Shown here one piece after another: positions 1 to 12,062 of a stretch of 64,000 bases of DNA (positions are counted from its first letter, which is position 1; each line of letters opens with the position of its first letter). The stretch comes from Bostrychus sinensis (Eukaryota; Chordata; Actinopteri; Gobiiformes; Eleotridae): the NCBI GenBank assembly GCA_020698575.1, contig CM036241.1, positions 11,820,916 through 11,884,915 on the forward strand. Reading direction: 5' to 3'. Below the pieces are notes generated by a model. The model did not search any database, had not been told where the DNA came from, and saw only the letters and a list, made by a program, of their open reading frames with translations. The translations under genes and the position numbers were made by a program.

Positions 1-50
1 TGTCATCTACTACTCTATATTATATTGCTACTTTTTCGGGGGGGGGGGGG

Positions 51-383
51 CATGGTGGCAGAGCATTTAGTGCTATGGCCTCCCAGCAAGGAGGTTGTGG
101 GTTTGATCCTCAAGCCAACACGACACGAACTCTCTGGATGGAGTGTATGTCTCTCCAGGTGCTCTTGCTTCCTCCCACTCTCCAAAGACATCATGTGTTA
201 AGTAAACTGGTGTCTCTAACTTGCCTCCAGTGAATAAAAGTGAGAGCGACTGGTTGTCTGTCTTTGTGTCAGCCCAGTGACGAGCTGGCTAGTGTCCAGG
301 ATGTACCCCGCCTAAGGCCCAAAGTTACTGGGAGAGGCTCCAGAACCCACAACGGGAATAAGCAGAAGAGCAAGGTGAATGGA
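51..383 (+). repeat. tRNA-headed interspersed repeat (family A), near full length
   Basis: Starts with a tRNA-like head (GGTGGCAGAG... and a B-box-like GGTTTGATCCT at 100-110), followed by a body with CCAAAGACATCATG, GGTTGTCTGTCT, GTGTCCAGGATGTACCCCGCC and an A/G-rich end (AGCAGAAGAG...GAATGGA). The same body recurs at 3.56, 8.19, 11.72 (reverse), 32.15, 40.43 (reverse) and 45.1 kb. A common teleost SINE-like repeat; exact family name not assigned. Confidence 0.75.
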
Positions 384-2066
384 TATTACTGCTTTTATTT
401 ACTATAACAATGTTGTAATAAAAATGTGCATTCCTAAATAGTAGCAGCAGCTTGTCATGGCAGTTAGAACAGATACAGTATGAAGAGTAACGGCTGTATG
501 CTCAACTGGTAGCTTAGGATGTAAAAGTGGAGAAGTTAATTCCGGGTTTTGCACACATAGCTAATGTTCAAAGTTTTCCATTTTAATTTTTATCACTTTT
601 ATTTATGTTTTAAACTGTAGTATTGTCTATAGCTTAACCTCAACCTTGTCACAACCTAATCAGAGTCTCACATAATATCTAAAAACACAGAAACCTTTTT
701 TCCACAATTTTCTTTGGCTTTGAACATTAGCTATGTGTGCAAAAGCCATAATTAAATGTGCAATGTACCAATACACAACTTGTTTTTAACAAGGTTTTTA
801 TGCTATGGAAAAAAAGTGCTTATAATACCAATATTAGCTAATTTGATACACATCTACACTACCTGTAAATGGATCAAACCAGGACTTACGAATAAGTTTA
901 TGGTTAATCCAGATTTAAAACAGACTAAACTTTATACAGTTTAAAAGTACACAACACAATAGCTCCATCTTACAAAAAACATCGCCAGTGTCCATATATT
1001 TCAAATCACATTAAAGTGAGCCGCCCTCTCTGTGACTAAGCTCCAGCTGCCTCTCTCCTTACAGACGCTAAGCTGCACTGTTATGGACCACATGGGTTAG
1101 AGCTGCTCCGACCAAAACGTTCAGTCTTGGAAAACAGTCTGTTACAAGTTCATATAGATGGAAGATCTTTCCAGAGCATCTATGCAATTATACCACAGTC
1201 AGTTTACAAAATCGATTACTGCTGTTACAATCAGGATAACAAGCTCTGCGTACAATGTGTGATAACAGATAAGTGTGAAATCATCCATCTAAATCAGAAA
1301 GGGGAGGTATAGCATCTGTGAACTTTTGCAGGGATTTTTAAAACAAAGGAACACAGTAAATGGCAGCTTTAGAGGAGATACTGCACAGAGAAGCCTGAAA
1401 GCTGTGAACATGTTTAAAAACCTGCAATATGCAACAACTATGATCAATTTTGCAGTACTGATATGACGTGCAATGTCTGCCTGAGTAAGAGTTATATAAA
1501 GAAAAACAAGGCTTTCTACCTTTATCCACCAGACATCGCTATAGGGGAAGATTACACTCTGAACCCGAACTACAGTAAACAGGTCTCCCTCCAAAATTAT
1601 GAAGCCATCCAACTTTTTTGTGAGTGATTTGGTCCACAACCTCAATTCCAAGATTCTTAACCCAAGTAGTTTTTTTCTTATTTTTTACATATTTTGTATG
1701 GCTTGGTTCTCTTATAAAAGTTAATACAAGGAGCCCAGTCTACTCATGTATTTTAAAGCTCAAGGGCAGCCTGAAAAGATAAAAAAAAAGAAAAAAGTAT
1801 GTGCTTAATGTCATTATGTTCACATAAAAACTAAGATCATAGCTTTGTTGGAGTTTACAACACAATAGAGACTCAAAATATTGAGTTCCAGTGCTCTACT
1901 GTTGACTGTAAGTGGTACACTAATACACTTTATTAGATGAAACTGCATGCAAAGTTTGGGGGAAAAAAATGTTATTACAACTTCCAGCACATAAACACTT
2001 CCTACCCAACATACAAGCTTTCTCTTTTTAGACTTTTTATTTTGTGACCAAAATAACAACTGACAC
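384..2066. other. Non-coding, AT-rich; no gene recognised
   Basis: Only short chance ORFs (756-944 +, 1127-1312 +, 1289-1651 -) without recognisable domains or splice-site context. Sequence is largely unique with A/T runs. Confidence 0.6.
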
Positions 2067-2148
2067 TAGGGATGCAACTAACAATTATTTTGATAAGGGA
2101 TTAATCTGTTGATTAGTGTTTTGATTAATCAATTAATCAAATAGTGAA
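2067..2148 (+). repeat. hAT-like MITE end (fragment)
   Basis: TAGGGATGCAACTAACAATT followed by alternating GATTAATC motifs is the left-terminal pattern of a widespread fish hAT-like MITE. The partner right end was not found nearby, so this looks like a remnant. Confidence 0.5.
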
Positions 2149-3560
2149 GCATGTGTGGTTAAAGTGGTTAAATACTTGATATGGTTTATAGTTCCTGTTT
2201 AAAATATCAAAAATCCTACTATAAATCACTTAATTTTTACAAAATGTTAACCAGATGAAGCCATAACTATGTCACTGAAGGATGTTTGGATAGAGCTATA
2301 CACACAAAGCTATTTTTTTTAATCAAAAATACAAAATGTACTTTGTTTTTAACAGTTTTTGTTGCTTTACTGCTCTGTCTTGGTAATAAACCCTCCTCTC
2401 TCAACACATGGCAGGTTTCAAAGTCTATGAATACCCCTGCTAATGATTAAACATTTATTAAAAAGAAACATGTTTTTATCAGCGTAAGAAATGTTCTAAA
2501 CACCAGTCTTCATCTTTCTCAAATTAGTTTACATGAACACACCCCAGTCACCAAAATGCATTTCTAACTTAACACCGACTTTGCTCTCAACCAACTTGCA
2601 AAATAATTAAACCTTTTTGTGACAAGTTCAAACTTTTTTTTAGAATAGTATGGAATATGATAGTACATTATAAACAATGTAATGAAAAATGTAGGTTGTA
2701 AAAAAGAGCGAGAATAAAACAGGTGGAGGGGAACACACCTGCTACAGAAACGTATGATAAATTCACTGAAGCTTGTGTGTGCGCACTTTAGCTTGTGTTT
2801 GTGTGTGTGGTTGTGTGTGCGATGCCCGATGGGAGCTCCAAAACAGGGCTAATGAAGCTAGACAGGCCACTAACGCTCAAGTGTAGAATGATTACTGAGC
2901 CCAGTTTAGGAAGCACCCCCCAGTGGAGGAGCAGGCAGAACCAGGGCCTGTGTATGCAGTGGTACAGATGAATAGTAATGTTATAATGATTACCTAACGA
3001 GAAAAGCATGGCACACCAACAACCCATAGATTTAAAGTTGTTCAAAGCAGCTTTAATACTACTAAGCACTACTATGTTTGGACAGAATGAATGTCAACAA
3101 ATCTGTTAATGTTGCTTAAAACCCACTTGGTTGTCATTAGGGACATCCAAAGATACTGCTTTCTTGTGTAATACATTTTAATGAACTGGCCTCAGCCGCA
3201 CGACAAAAATACACAGAGATGTTCCAGGCATTTTGCTGCCAGTTTGTTTGAAACAGCCACTACTTCTTGGATGATGAAACTACCAAGTATAAAAAAAAAA
3301 GCACTGAGCTCAGCGTTGCTTCTCTGTGATATGATATTGATATTAGGATAACTATAACCAGATGTTAATGGCATAGCTAATTGTTGTGTTCCTGTTGGTT
3401 GCATTACAAGAAGGAAGTATAGGAACCTTAAAAAATACTAGTGGATTGTACAATGTTCCAATGTAAAAAAAAAAAAAAACGTGTACTGAGCAACGTTTTT
3501 TATTGATTAGAAAAAAATGGGTAGTGCATCACTTTATTGTTATGGATTTGATTCTTTTTC
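2149..3560. other. Non-coding; no gene recognised
   Basis: AT-rich unique DNA with a short GT-rich patch near 2770-2815. The ORFs at 2788-3069 (-) and 3192-3404 (-) lack family features. Confidence 0.55.
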
Positions 3561-3742
3561 TGTGTGGAGTCTGCAGGTCCTCCTTGTGTTAGTGTTGGTT
3601 CTCTCAAAGTGCTCTTGACCTGTTAATCTATGATCGATGACAGGAGAGTGAATAGTTGTCTGTCTTTAAGGGTTAACCCTGTGACTAACTGCACCTTGCG
3701 TCTGGCCCAAAACTGCTGGTGCTGCCCCCTTCAGGAGCCTTA
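3561..3742 (+). repeat. Degenerate family A repeat body
   Basis: TGTGTGGAGTCTGCAGGTCC, GTGAATAGTTGTCTGTCT and GGCCCAAAACTGCTGG are diverged versions of the family A body. The tRNA-like head is not recognisable. Confidence 0.55.
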
Positions 3743-4049
3743 CAAAGTCACACAGATGTTTAGTGTATGACGCCAATCACATTGAAGGCCATTTACATCA
3801 AAGGCTGTCCGCTCTTGAATAAAGGACATTATTAATGGCTGGTTGGTATAGCTTGGCTAAGAAAGTGTTGATTTCATCAATTGCTACTTCTGCTTACTGT
3901 AGTGCTTACACAAAGAAATGCCCCAAACAAAAACAAGAAAAGAGGGAGGCACAAGGAAAGGTGCAGACCTATTGAGGTTGCATTCATGAGATGTTAATGC
4001 TAAATTCAGAGCTAGAAGTTTAAGCTAAAAGTTAAACTTCCTTTTGATA

Positions 4050-4097
4050 TCTGCTGTTGTGATAATGGGCTATATAAATAAAACTGAATTGAAAAAA
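4050..4097 (+). repeat. LINE-type 3' tail fragment
   Basis: GGGCTATATAAATAAAACTG followed by AATTGAAAA is the typical 3' end of several fish non-LTR elements (...GCTATATAAATAAAATTGAATTG). Only the tail is present. Confidence 0.45.
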
Positions 4098-5944
4098 TGT
4101 AATTAATGGTTAATGGTTTTCATTTTCTAATAAACAAAAAGGCAGGTTGCTGTGTTATAGAGTGAATGGGGGTTGTGAGTGTAATGGAGCTGTAGCTGTA
4201 GCTTTAACAGTTACATTGTTTTTTATGCCTTTTATACAGAATTGATAATAATAACTAAAATCATTGCAACTAGATGCCTCATTCTCAGAATAAAAATCCA
4301 AAATGCATGGTTAAACATCTGCAGACTAATCTTGATCAGAGACAGGCTGCTCAACAAACTCTGATTTCAGGTAATTCCCACAAAAAGGTTATATCTTTTA
4401 GACAAAAACAGCAGAACAGAGAAAGGGCACTCCTGCGTACAAACCTGCCTTTCTGCTTGCGACTTTTCTTTCTCAGCATTCAACAGCTTATTGCACCAAA
4501 CTCTGCAAACGCTGCAGCCTGCCTCTCCTATGCCTTTCCCCTTTGGACCAGAGCCCATGGGCAGACAGGCACGCAAAGAAACGAGCTCACAACAACTAAC
4601 ACATTGAAATGATATGGTAACACAGAGAGCTGTCACAACAAGTCAGCTACACTAACCACAACTGCAATGGTAGAAAAGTTAAAAAAATCTTCACTTCAGG
4701 GGGGAGATACTGCAACAGATGGCAATGCAACACCAGCAGAGCAGGTAAGGTGAATAGGAATCGTCAGGCTCCTTCTTGCATGGATGCATCCTTTTGCATA
4801 TTTTTGTAGGTGACTCGGAATACGGCTATTTTTAAAGTCTTTAGAAATCCGGCCAGTGCGTCTGTGGCAAATATTCAAAACGACAGAACATGCATTATAC
4901 ATAAACGACAATCTGAAGAGAGGAGAAACAGAGGAGAGAAAGAGAGAGAGTGCAATACAGTATAATACGGTATGCAAAGAGCGTTTCCAATGCAGCTACA
5001 GAAGAGGAAGATGGGTTACCTCGGTAGCATGGTATGTGACAGTGTAAAAAGCTGGAGAATAGAGAGGCTGTTTGTCTGAGTGGACTAGCATGACAGAGCG
5101 GCGCAAGGAGGGAAAGAGAGGTGGGTTAGAGTGAGAGAGAGAAGCTTCAAACCTAGCAAAAAAAAAAAAAAAAAAACACTCACACAACCCACCTCAGTCT
5201 GCTGCTGATCCCTGACGCAGTGAGGAGAAACGCGGAGAAGAGCGGAGCCAAAAAAATCCACAAGACAGGACGAGAGATGGAGGGATGAATGGGAGATCCT
5301 TTGGAGATTGCCTGATTAGATGGAGAAACAGACAAGAAAAAAAAAAAGTGACATGAGACAGACAGAGCGGCGATGGGGAAAAGAGACTGAATAAATGTGG
5401 GAGCTTGCATTGAGGAGGAGAGCAGATGCATTAAAAGGAAACACGGCCCCTCCCGCCCTCCTGCGACCGGCTATACACGCACAGATCCCAGTGCACTGTC
5501 AGCATTCGACAAAGAGTGTGTTCAGTGAATCAGCTGGTGAAGAAAAAGGAGAAGAAGAATGGGCTGGGAGCATACGGATTGCTCGAATCCAACAAGACGC
5601 TGCATAAGAGTGTTATCATGATAGCTTTGGGCATTGACTAGCAACAGACAGTGTAGTTACATGGAAGTATAGAGTTCAATAATATGTGATTTTTAACTGC
5701 ATGTAAATATCATAGTCCTGTTATAAGCAATTTTAAGTTTTTTTTCCTTAATAGGACTAACTTACACAGATAACACGATTCATTGTTAGACTATTGTGTC
5801 ATATATTTATAAAGTACATGTGTTCAGGTCAGGTCAGACAGTGGCACAGAGTAATACATGTAAACAAATGAGAAAAACACAGACCAGTGCTCAGTGCAAT
5901 AGTCACTCACTTTGCTCAAACAAGAAAATATTTTGGGTCACTCT
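4098..5944. other. Non-coding; purine-rich, low-repeat block 4.47-5.62 kb
   Basis: From about 4470 to 5620 the DNA is low in recognised repeats and strongly purine-rich on the plus strand (AGAGAGAAG-type runs, poly-A at 5158-5177). It could be UTR or promoter-proximal DNA of an unseen gene, but no start codon/splice pattern or protein similarity is visible. Neighbouring ORFs (4274-4612, 5395-5607) are not recognisable. Confidence 0.35.
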
Positions 5945-6728
5945 TAGGGCTGACAGACTCTGATCACTTAGTTGATTAATTGGTGAGGTCTTGGTCAACT
6001 AAAACGTTATAGGTCGATCAGTTGCATACACTTTTTGCATCAACAATGGTGGTCTCATTTATTTACTTGATAATGTCTATTTTTCATTTTATTTAAGAAC
6101 CAATTATTTTTAGATAACAATATATTTTATCGTAGGGCTGCACAATATATCGCAAAATTATTGTTATCACAATATCAGCAAAGGCAATATCCGTATAGCA
6201 ATAATAAAAATATATCACAATAACACTATGGTCTTCCATCTGAGATTTACACTGAAGAATCATTTTCCACCAGAGCCTTAAAAGAACATGTGTTGTGACT
6301 AAATAAAAATAATTAAACAGTCCAGTTTTAGTGGTAATTTAATTAATTTAGTCACAGATTAGAGTTGTTTTATTCCTGGTTTAATCTGTGTTAAGTTTTG
6401 ATTTTGTCGCTGTTTTGACTTGTAAATACAGGACTTACATTTTTGTGAAATGTAGTGAATTTAACTTACTATGTTCGAAAAGTAGGCTTTATTTTCAAAT
6501 ATCGCAATAATATCGTTATCGAATATCGCATGTTTTCTCCATATCGTGCAGCCCTATTTTATAGCCATATTTTCTAAATATTTTTTCACCTGAATAATGT
6601 AAGGTCACTTGTTTTTGTAATACTCTGGTAAGTCCCCCTCATATCCTTTGGTTGATTTTGGTCGTTTAATCGCTGGACTGGCCATCACTTCGTTGGACTA
6701 ACAATTTCTTTGGTCGACTACAGCCCTA
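5945..6728. mobile_element. hAT-like MITE (outer), interrupted by a second MITE
   Basis: Terminal inverted repeats TAGGGCTG / CAGCCCTA, with a perfect 8-bp target duplication GTCACTCT at 5937-5944 and 6729-6736, the hallmark of hAT insertions. Subterminal GGTCAACTAAAACG and its inverse TTTGGTCGACTACAG extend the similarity. Without the inner element it would be about 352 bp and non-coding. Confidence 0.9.
6133..6556. mobile_element. hAT-like MITE (inner, ~424 bp)
   Basis: Ends TAGGGCTGCAC and GTGCAGCCCTA; flanked by 8-bp target copies TTTTATCG (6125-6132) and TTTTATAG (6557-6564), 7 of 8 identical. Subterminal ATATCGCAA-type repeats on both sides. Inserted inside the 5945-6728 element. A second, split copy of the same family lies in park7 (25829-25843 plus 28252-28505). 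Confidence 0.88.
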
Positions 6729-6736
6729 GTCACTCT

Positions 6737-8193
6737 GCTTCTAACAAACTAATTATTCAATCAATTTGGTCTTTCATAACATAATATGTGCTCATCAGAA
6801 CTCATGTTAAGGACACTATTTGAATTGACTACTGGTACCCGTCCACTCACCCACAAGAGTATAGTTTCCCTTCATTCTTTAGCACTTGTGTTAGAAAATG
6901 TATCAAGCTCTAAAATATTGACTAATTTTCTCCGGCAGCCATTGTTCCACAGCCAATGGGAGCATCCCTTATTGAAGTGTGCCAGCAGATTAAAATAATA
7001 AAGTCTATAAGACATCTTAAGTCATTTTTCCCCACATATGATTCATTTACAATACTGTATGATGTTAGAAAAAGTAAGAAAAGTTTTTCTCCACTCCAAA
7101 AAAACATTTGCATTCTTTTTTTATGTTTCTGAGTGGTGCTGTTGATATTAATAAATTAATATATTATTGGGCAAAATATGCATTTAGCACTAGAAACACG
7201 TCAATTAGTTTCTTTTCTCTTTTCATCAAAGGCTACTGTTGATAAATATCAGAGCACATTAATGCAGCTGTAGTCCAGACAAGCTCTACGTGTAGATTTC
7301 AGTGTGAAACATCTCTGTTGTAAGCCTAAACTGGGATAGGGAAGGTTAACATGTACAGTACACAAACACTTAACATCATCAGCAGATACTGTGCTTAACA
7401 TGCCAGAGGGTGAGAGATGAGTGTATACAAGTAAATATATGGTCTGACAAAGAAATGTGTCTGAAATATGTTCAAGCTTCAGTGAGCCCCGTCTACAGTG
7501 AAGTTTCCTTTGAAAAAAACTGAATATAATCCCTATCCACTGGAGCAGCTGACTGACTCTACAAGCTCACCTCCACAAACAGGGAGGGGGGGCAAATAAG
7601 AGGATTACTTCCCTTTGCTGATCAATAATGTGTTACATAGACATTACTGTACATCAAACCAATCCTTCTTCCCATCAGGCGGCTCATTAACAAATTCCCC
7701 TCCACATCGCTTCAAAGAACAGCAAACATTTCTGGAAGCCCATCCTCAGTTCACTGATAGCATTAGCAATTCCATGACATGTGATATGTACAACATGCAA
7801 CTGCAGCAAAGCCATAAAAGTTGATAATAGAATGATTAAAATGCTATTTCTCTGTCCCTTGATATTTTGTGTATTGATGTTGTGTTGTTGTAAGCCGATA
7901 ACGATAGCTCTTATTCCTGTTTGATTCCATGTTATGTGCAAATGTGGATGCATGTAGACACACATGTCAGTATAAAACATATTGAGTAGTAAAATTAGGA
8001 CTGGTTTGAAACATATTTAAAATGTTTAAAATAGTTCAGACAGAAACAAAAACAACCACTCGGGTGTTTAGTGGCTGTAGTGCTAATAAGGACTACACAG
8101 AAGGTAACTACCTCTATAATGCCTTAGTTTAGAGAAGTGGCAAATATGTGATGTCATTATGTGAGTATTTTTCGCATGTTCAGATATTGCATG
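6737..8193. other. Non-coding; no gene recognised
   Basis: Mostly unique AT-rich sequence. The ORFs at 6786-6998, 7615-7824 and 7687-7980 (-) show no domains. Confidence 0.55.
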
Positions 8194-8340
8194 CATGATG
8201 GCAGAGTGGTTAGCACTTCTGCCTCTTAGTACGGAGATCTTGGGATTGATCCTTGGGCTAAGTCACAGTCTCTGAGGCCGGTTTCCTGCCTACCATCAAC
8301 CAAAGACATTCATGTGTTAGAAAAACTGGTCTGAGAGTGA
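8194..8340 (+). repeat. Family A repeat, 5' half
   Basis: CATGATGGCAGAGTGGTTAG then GGGATTGATCC (B-box-like) and CCAAAGACATTCATGTGTTAG match the family A head and early body. The 3' half is missing. Confidence 0.65.
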
Positions 8341-9559
8341 TGCTGCATTTTGTCCATCCCTAACCAAAAAAACTAATTAACTCTTTGCCTGTGTGCAGTA
8401 ATTTATGCCGAGTTCCTTTTTTTTTTTACAGATCCTTCAGGATAAGCTCTGCCATTTTGTTACTGTTTGTGTTGGCTTTGCATTAACTTTGGATTGCTTC
8501 ACCTTTTATGTTTGTGTTTGGCATGCCCACAGCCCAGAGGGACAGGGCCAGCTCCACTGTTGCGCACCACTGTGCCCGGCCTCTCTTTGAGCTTGAGCCC
8601 AGTCGAAGAATATCCATCTTTTCCAGCCAGACTCTGTCCAAGCAGCATAGTAACAACAAGCAACTCATAATGTCGACCAGACAGACTGCAGAAGGCCACA
8701 GCAAGACGTCTATGCACCAACAAGACACAAGTAATAATTTAGGTATTGCCAACCTCAAACAAAGTAAACCTTCATAGTTTGCATTTTAAGCACGTAATGC
8801 TTTAGAGAACACATACATATTAATGTAATGAATAACAGGCTTTTCAGAACATGTCGGAGCTCTAAACTACAGGTGGAGCACGTATAATGTTAGAGTAAGT
8901 TTCCATGAAGACATGATTTTTTTTTGTTCTCTGCAGAGATGTAATGTAGGCTATTTGTATTTACATCATGTAATCACAAGAGCTGAGTAAACCACTATTA
9001 GTATGCTAAGTGCCTGGAAAGTGTAATAACTTGCAAGATTTGACAAGATAGGTGACACTGAAACGGAGAAAAAAGGTGGTCCTGTACGTTCTTGCTTTGA
9101 CAGACAGGTGCACGACATAAAGGCAAAGCAAAGCGTGTTTTATTGGGGTTATTGCACCTCTTTAACTCATTTTCTTTAGCCAGACTTTCTTGCGTGTTTA
9201 GAAAGTGTTTATGAAGCTCTTACCGTTTTACGCAGAGACACCGGTCAGAGACAGTCTGTGTGCATCATACAGTCCACTTTTAGAGAAGTCCGCGTGGCCT
9301 CAACAAGAAACCAAATATCATCTTCATCTCTCCACTCATTCATACTTTAAGTCTCTATTTTCTCTGTAAAAAGCGTTTATTTCCTCCTGCTCCCAGTGTC
9401 TCGTGTCGAAGCGCACCGTGCTCGTGAAAGCAAAACCAAACTCACGCACATGGCTCATTAGCATCCAAATCGTTGTGAACGTTCTGAATCTCAAAAATCT
9501 TTTACACTGCTTCTGATTGTGAGCATTACTGTCTGTTACAAAATACATGGGCATGACCC
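8341..9559. other. Non-coding; no gene recognised
   Basis: Contains a moderately GC-rich unique stretch (8500-8740) with overlapping ORFs on both strands, none recognisable, and a block 9070-9560 that may be the interior of the hAT-like element ending at 9662. Confidence 0.45.
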
Positions 9560-9662
9560 CTGACGATGTCATAAAGCCTAAATAATCACAGCTTCTGCGC
9601 TTTGCTAATACAGCAATGCAAATCGTGATTTAGATTCGATTTAGATTAATCGTTCAGCCCTA
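9560..9662. mobile_element. hAT-like element, right end
   Basis: GATTTAGATTCGATTTAGAT then TAATCGTTCAGCCCTA is the inverse of the common fish hAT terminus TAGGGCTGAACGATTAATC. No matching left end within several hundred bases, so the element is truncated or its left end has decayed. Confidence 0.6.
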
Positions 9663-10030
9663 ACTTGTACTAAAACATATAAGGCAAAGTTAGAAAGCTC
9701 ACTGGGATTGTTGATAATATATCCACTATCCAATATAGAATTAATCAGAGAAGATGCATTTTTCTTGTATTTGAGGAAATAGCATATTCTAATTGGAGTT
9801 ATCTGTGAAAAAAAATGGATCTCAAGATGTTACCAAAGATTTTGATGGCTGAGAATATTCAGTGCTGCTTTAGTCAGTCACATGGTCACAGTGCAGCAGG
9901 TCCTGAGTTGACAAAACTCCCATTGGCTGTGGGTCTACACTGCTTGTCAACAATGAATCAATGTAATCCACAGAAAATGACTACTGAAGATGACAGTGAA
10001 AGCCAACGCACTCTGAAGATAGAGATCTCT

Positions 10031-10105
10031 ACGAAGGCACCTGGACTTGAACCAGGGATCTTCTAGTTCAGGGCTAAATGCTCTATCCATTTAGTGACAA
10101 ACCCT
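10031..10105 (-). repeat. tRNA-derived SINE head (degenerate)
   Basis: On the minus strand: CACTAAATGGATAGAGCATT, then CCCTGAACTAGAAGATC, then CCTGGTTCAAGTCC with a clear pol III B box (GGTTCAAGTCC). Shares the CCTTGAACTAGA-GATC core with the copy at 38013-38080. Confidence 0.6.
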
Positions 10106-10929
10106 TATATGTCACACTGATGAATCATACACTACAACTAACCATCTATTCCCTAGAGCTTTCATCTTTGGCTCTGTCTTGCAATGTTGCAAAATCTCTC
10201 TTAAAAATATTGGCTTGTTTATTCCTTGGCCCCTTACTGACTTACCCTGGCTGAATTTCATCAAAACCTGGTCATTACCTTTGGAGTTATCTTGCTAACA
10301 GACAAACAAACATAGTATATCTTCCATAGTTTGTGCATTATAATAATTTATGTGTATGTGAGATGATTTATGCTGGAAAACAGCAAACAAATTCTGTGGT
10401 TATCGCTTCCTTGCTTTGCTAAGTGATGCAAATGAGTGCTATTTGAAAGCTTTCAAGTAACGAGCTGATTATCACATTGCTCTCTTGTGTCAACTAGTTA
10501 TTTGCACATTTTTTAATAGCGCACACATTAACTTCTAATTGGAAAGCAACAGTGATACAATTAGCAGCCATAAAGATTGTGAAACTCAGCCAATTATCAA
10601 ACCAATGTTATCTATGAGTCCAACCTCTTTGTCTGAAAAAAGTAGAAATATGATTTTACAGAACAGTTTACACAGGGTTGGTAATCCTCGCTGCCGCTTA
10701 TTGAGTTGACTGCGACGGCCTCTGGGGGTTCCCGTGGAAAAGGCCATTAGAGTTTTAGTGCAGTCAGTCAGTCGCTCTGGGATTAACACACATGGAGAAC
10801 GGGGCACTGACAGGTTTTCACTAAACACCACAGTCTGGGGAATTAGCCTGATACTTTTACTCACAACACTCAAATCTACACCAGACTCATTCTGGAGGCA
10901 GGATCCAGAGTGGAGTGACTGGCAGTATA
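10106..10929. other. Non-coding; no gene recognised
   Basis: Unique DNA. Overlapping ORFs 10586-10960 (-) and 10734-10967 (+) have no recognised family. Confidence 0.5.
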
Positions 10930-11251
10930 CACAGAGCAGGCATAACATTATGACCACCAACAGGTGAAGTGAATAACACAGATTATCTCTTCGTCATGGC
11001 ACCTGTCAGTGGGTGGGATATACTAGGCAGCAAGTGAACATTTTGTCCTCAAAGTTTATGTGTTGAAAACAGGAAAAATGGGCAAGTGTAGGCTTTGAGC
11101 AAGTGTGATAATAGGCATATTGTGCAGCTCTTGTGGGGTGTTCCCGGTCTGCAGTGGTCACTCTGTATCTATCAAAAGTGGTCCAAGAAAGGAACAATAA
11201 TGAACTGGTGACAGGATCATGGGTGGCCAAGGCTCATTGATGCACATGAGG
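10930..11251 (+). mobile_element. Tc1-like transposon, 5' end with broken transposase start
   Basis: Begins next to a TA with CAGGCATAACATTATGACCA, the terminus of a known fish/frog Tc1 family, and continues through TGGGTGGGATATACTAGGCA to an ATG at 11078 (MGKCRL then stop). The following frames resemble the N-terminal helix-turn-helix (GCAGCTCTTGTGGGGTGTTC, CAGTGGTC..., ATCAAAAGTGGTCCAAG) but contain stops and indels. It ends after GGCTCATTGATGCACATGAG. Catalytic domain and 3' terminus are absent. Confidence 0.8.
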
Positions 11252-11314
11252 ATAAATAATTTGTTGTGTATAAGGCTGTGTAGACAGGTGCTGATAACAC
11301 GTTATGACAAATTG

Positions 11315-11705
11315 GGCCGAAATGAGTTTCCTTTGCAGGGTGGGGGGTTGCTCCCTTAGATATAGGGCGGGGAGCTCAGTTACACGGGAGGAGCTCGGAG
11401 TAGAGCCACTGCTCCTCCACATCGAGAGGAGCCAGCTGAGGTGGCTCGAGCATCTGTTCCGGATGCCTCCTGGTCGCCTCCCTGGGGAAGTGTTCCGGGC
11501 ATGTCCCACCGGGAGGAGGCCCCGCGGAAGACTTAGGACATGCTGGAGGGACTACGTCTCTCGGCTGGCCTGGGAATGCTTTGGGGTTCCCCCAGTAGAG
11601 CTGGAGGAAGTGTCTGTGGAGAGGGAGATCTGGGCATCTCTGCTTAGACTGCTGCCCCTGCGACCCGGTCCCGGATAAGCAGTAGAAGATGGATGGATGG
11701 ATGGA
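11315..11705 (+). mobile_element. Rex3/RTE-like LINE, 5'-truncated copy A
   Basis: Only the C-terminal end of ORF2 remains: frame 11304-11678 shows [30 protein letters not shown], then [17 protein letters not shown]. It stops at TAA and runs straight into (GATG)n, the tail seen in all three copies here. Nearly identical in sequence to copies at 22.4 and 48.3 kb. No clear target duplication was found. Rex3 is my family call; a related RTE family is the alternative. Confidence 0.82.
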
Positions 11706-11720
11706 TTATGTAGTTTAAAC

Positions 11721-12062
11721 ATTCATTCATTCATCTTCTTTCGCTTCATCCCGCTGGGGTTCGCAGGTACTGAAGCCTATCCCAGTAATTTTGGGCTTTA
11801 GGTGGGGTACACCTTGGAGAGGGGCCAGTTAGTCGCAGAGCTGACACGGAGACATACACAGACAACCATTCACTCTCCCATTCATTCACTAGGGGCAATT
11901 TAGAGTCACCAATTCACCTAACACATACATGTCTTTGGATGGTGGGAGCAAGCCAGAGCACCCAGAGAGAACCCATGGTAACACAGGGAGGAAAGTCAGC
12001 GGTCCTGAGGATCAGACCCACAGTCTCCTTGCTGAGAGGTGAGAGCAGTAACCACTCTGCCC
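11721..12062 (-). repeat. Family A repeat, reverse orientation, near full length
   Basis: Reads in reverse complement from the tRNA-like head (ending near 12062, GGCAGAGTGGTTACTGC on the minus strand) to the tail (CATTCATTCATTCATCTTC). The inner block CAATTTAGAGTCACCAATTC and CAACCATTCACTCTCCCATT are the family A body. Sits immediately downstream of the Rex3-like tail. Confidence 0.78.

Noticed and set aside
4274..5607. Possible exons in the purine-rich block
   Set aside because: ORFs overlap on both strands and have no domain, start context or splice borders that agree.
10031..10105. tRNA gene on the minus strand
   Set aside because: Good B box but the acceptor and D-arm do not pair; shared with another dispersed copy, so SINE.
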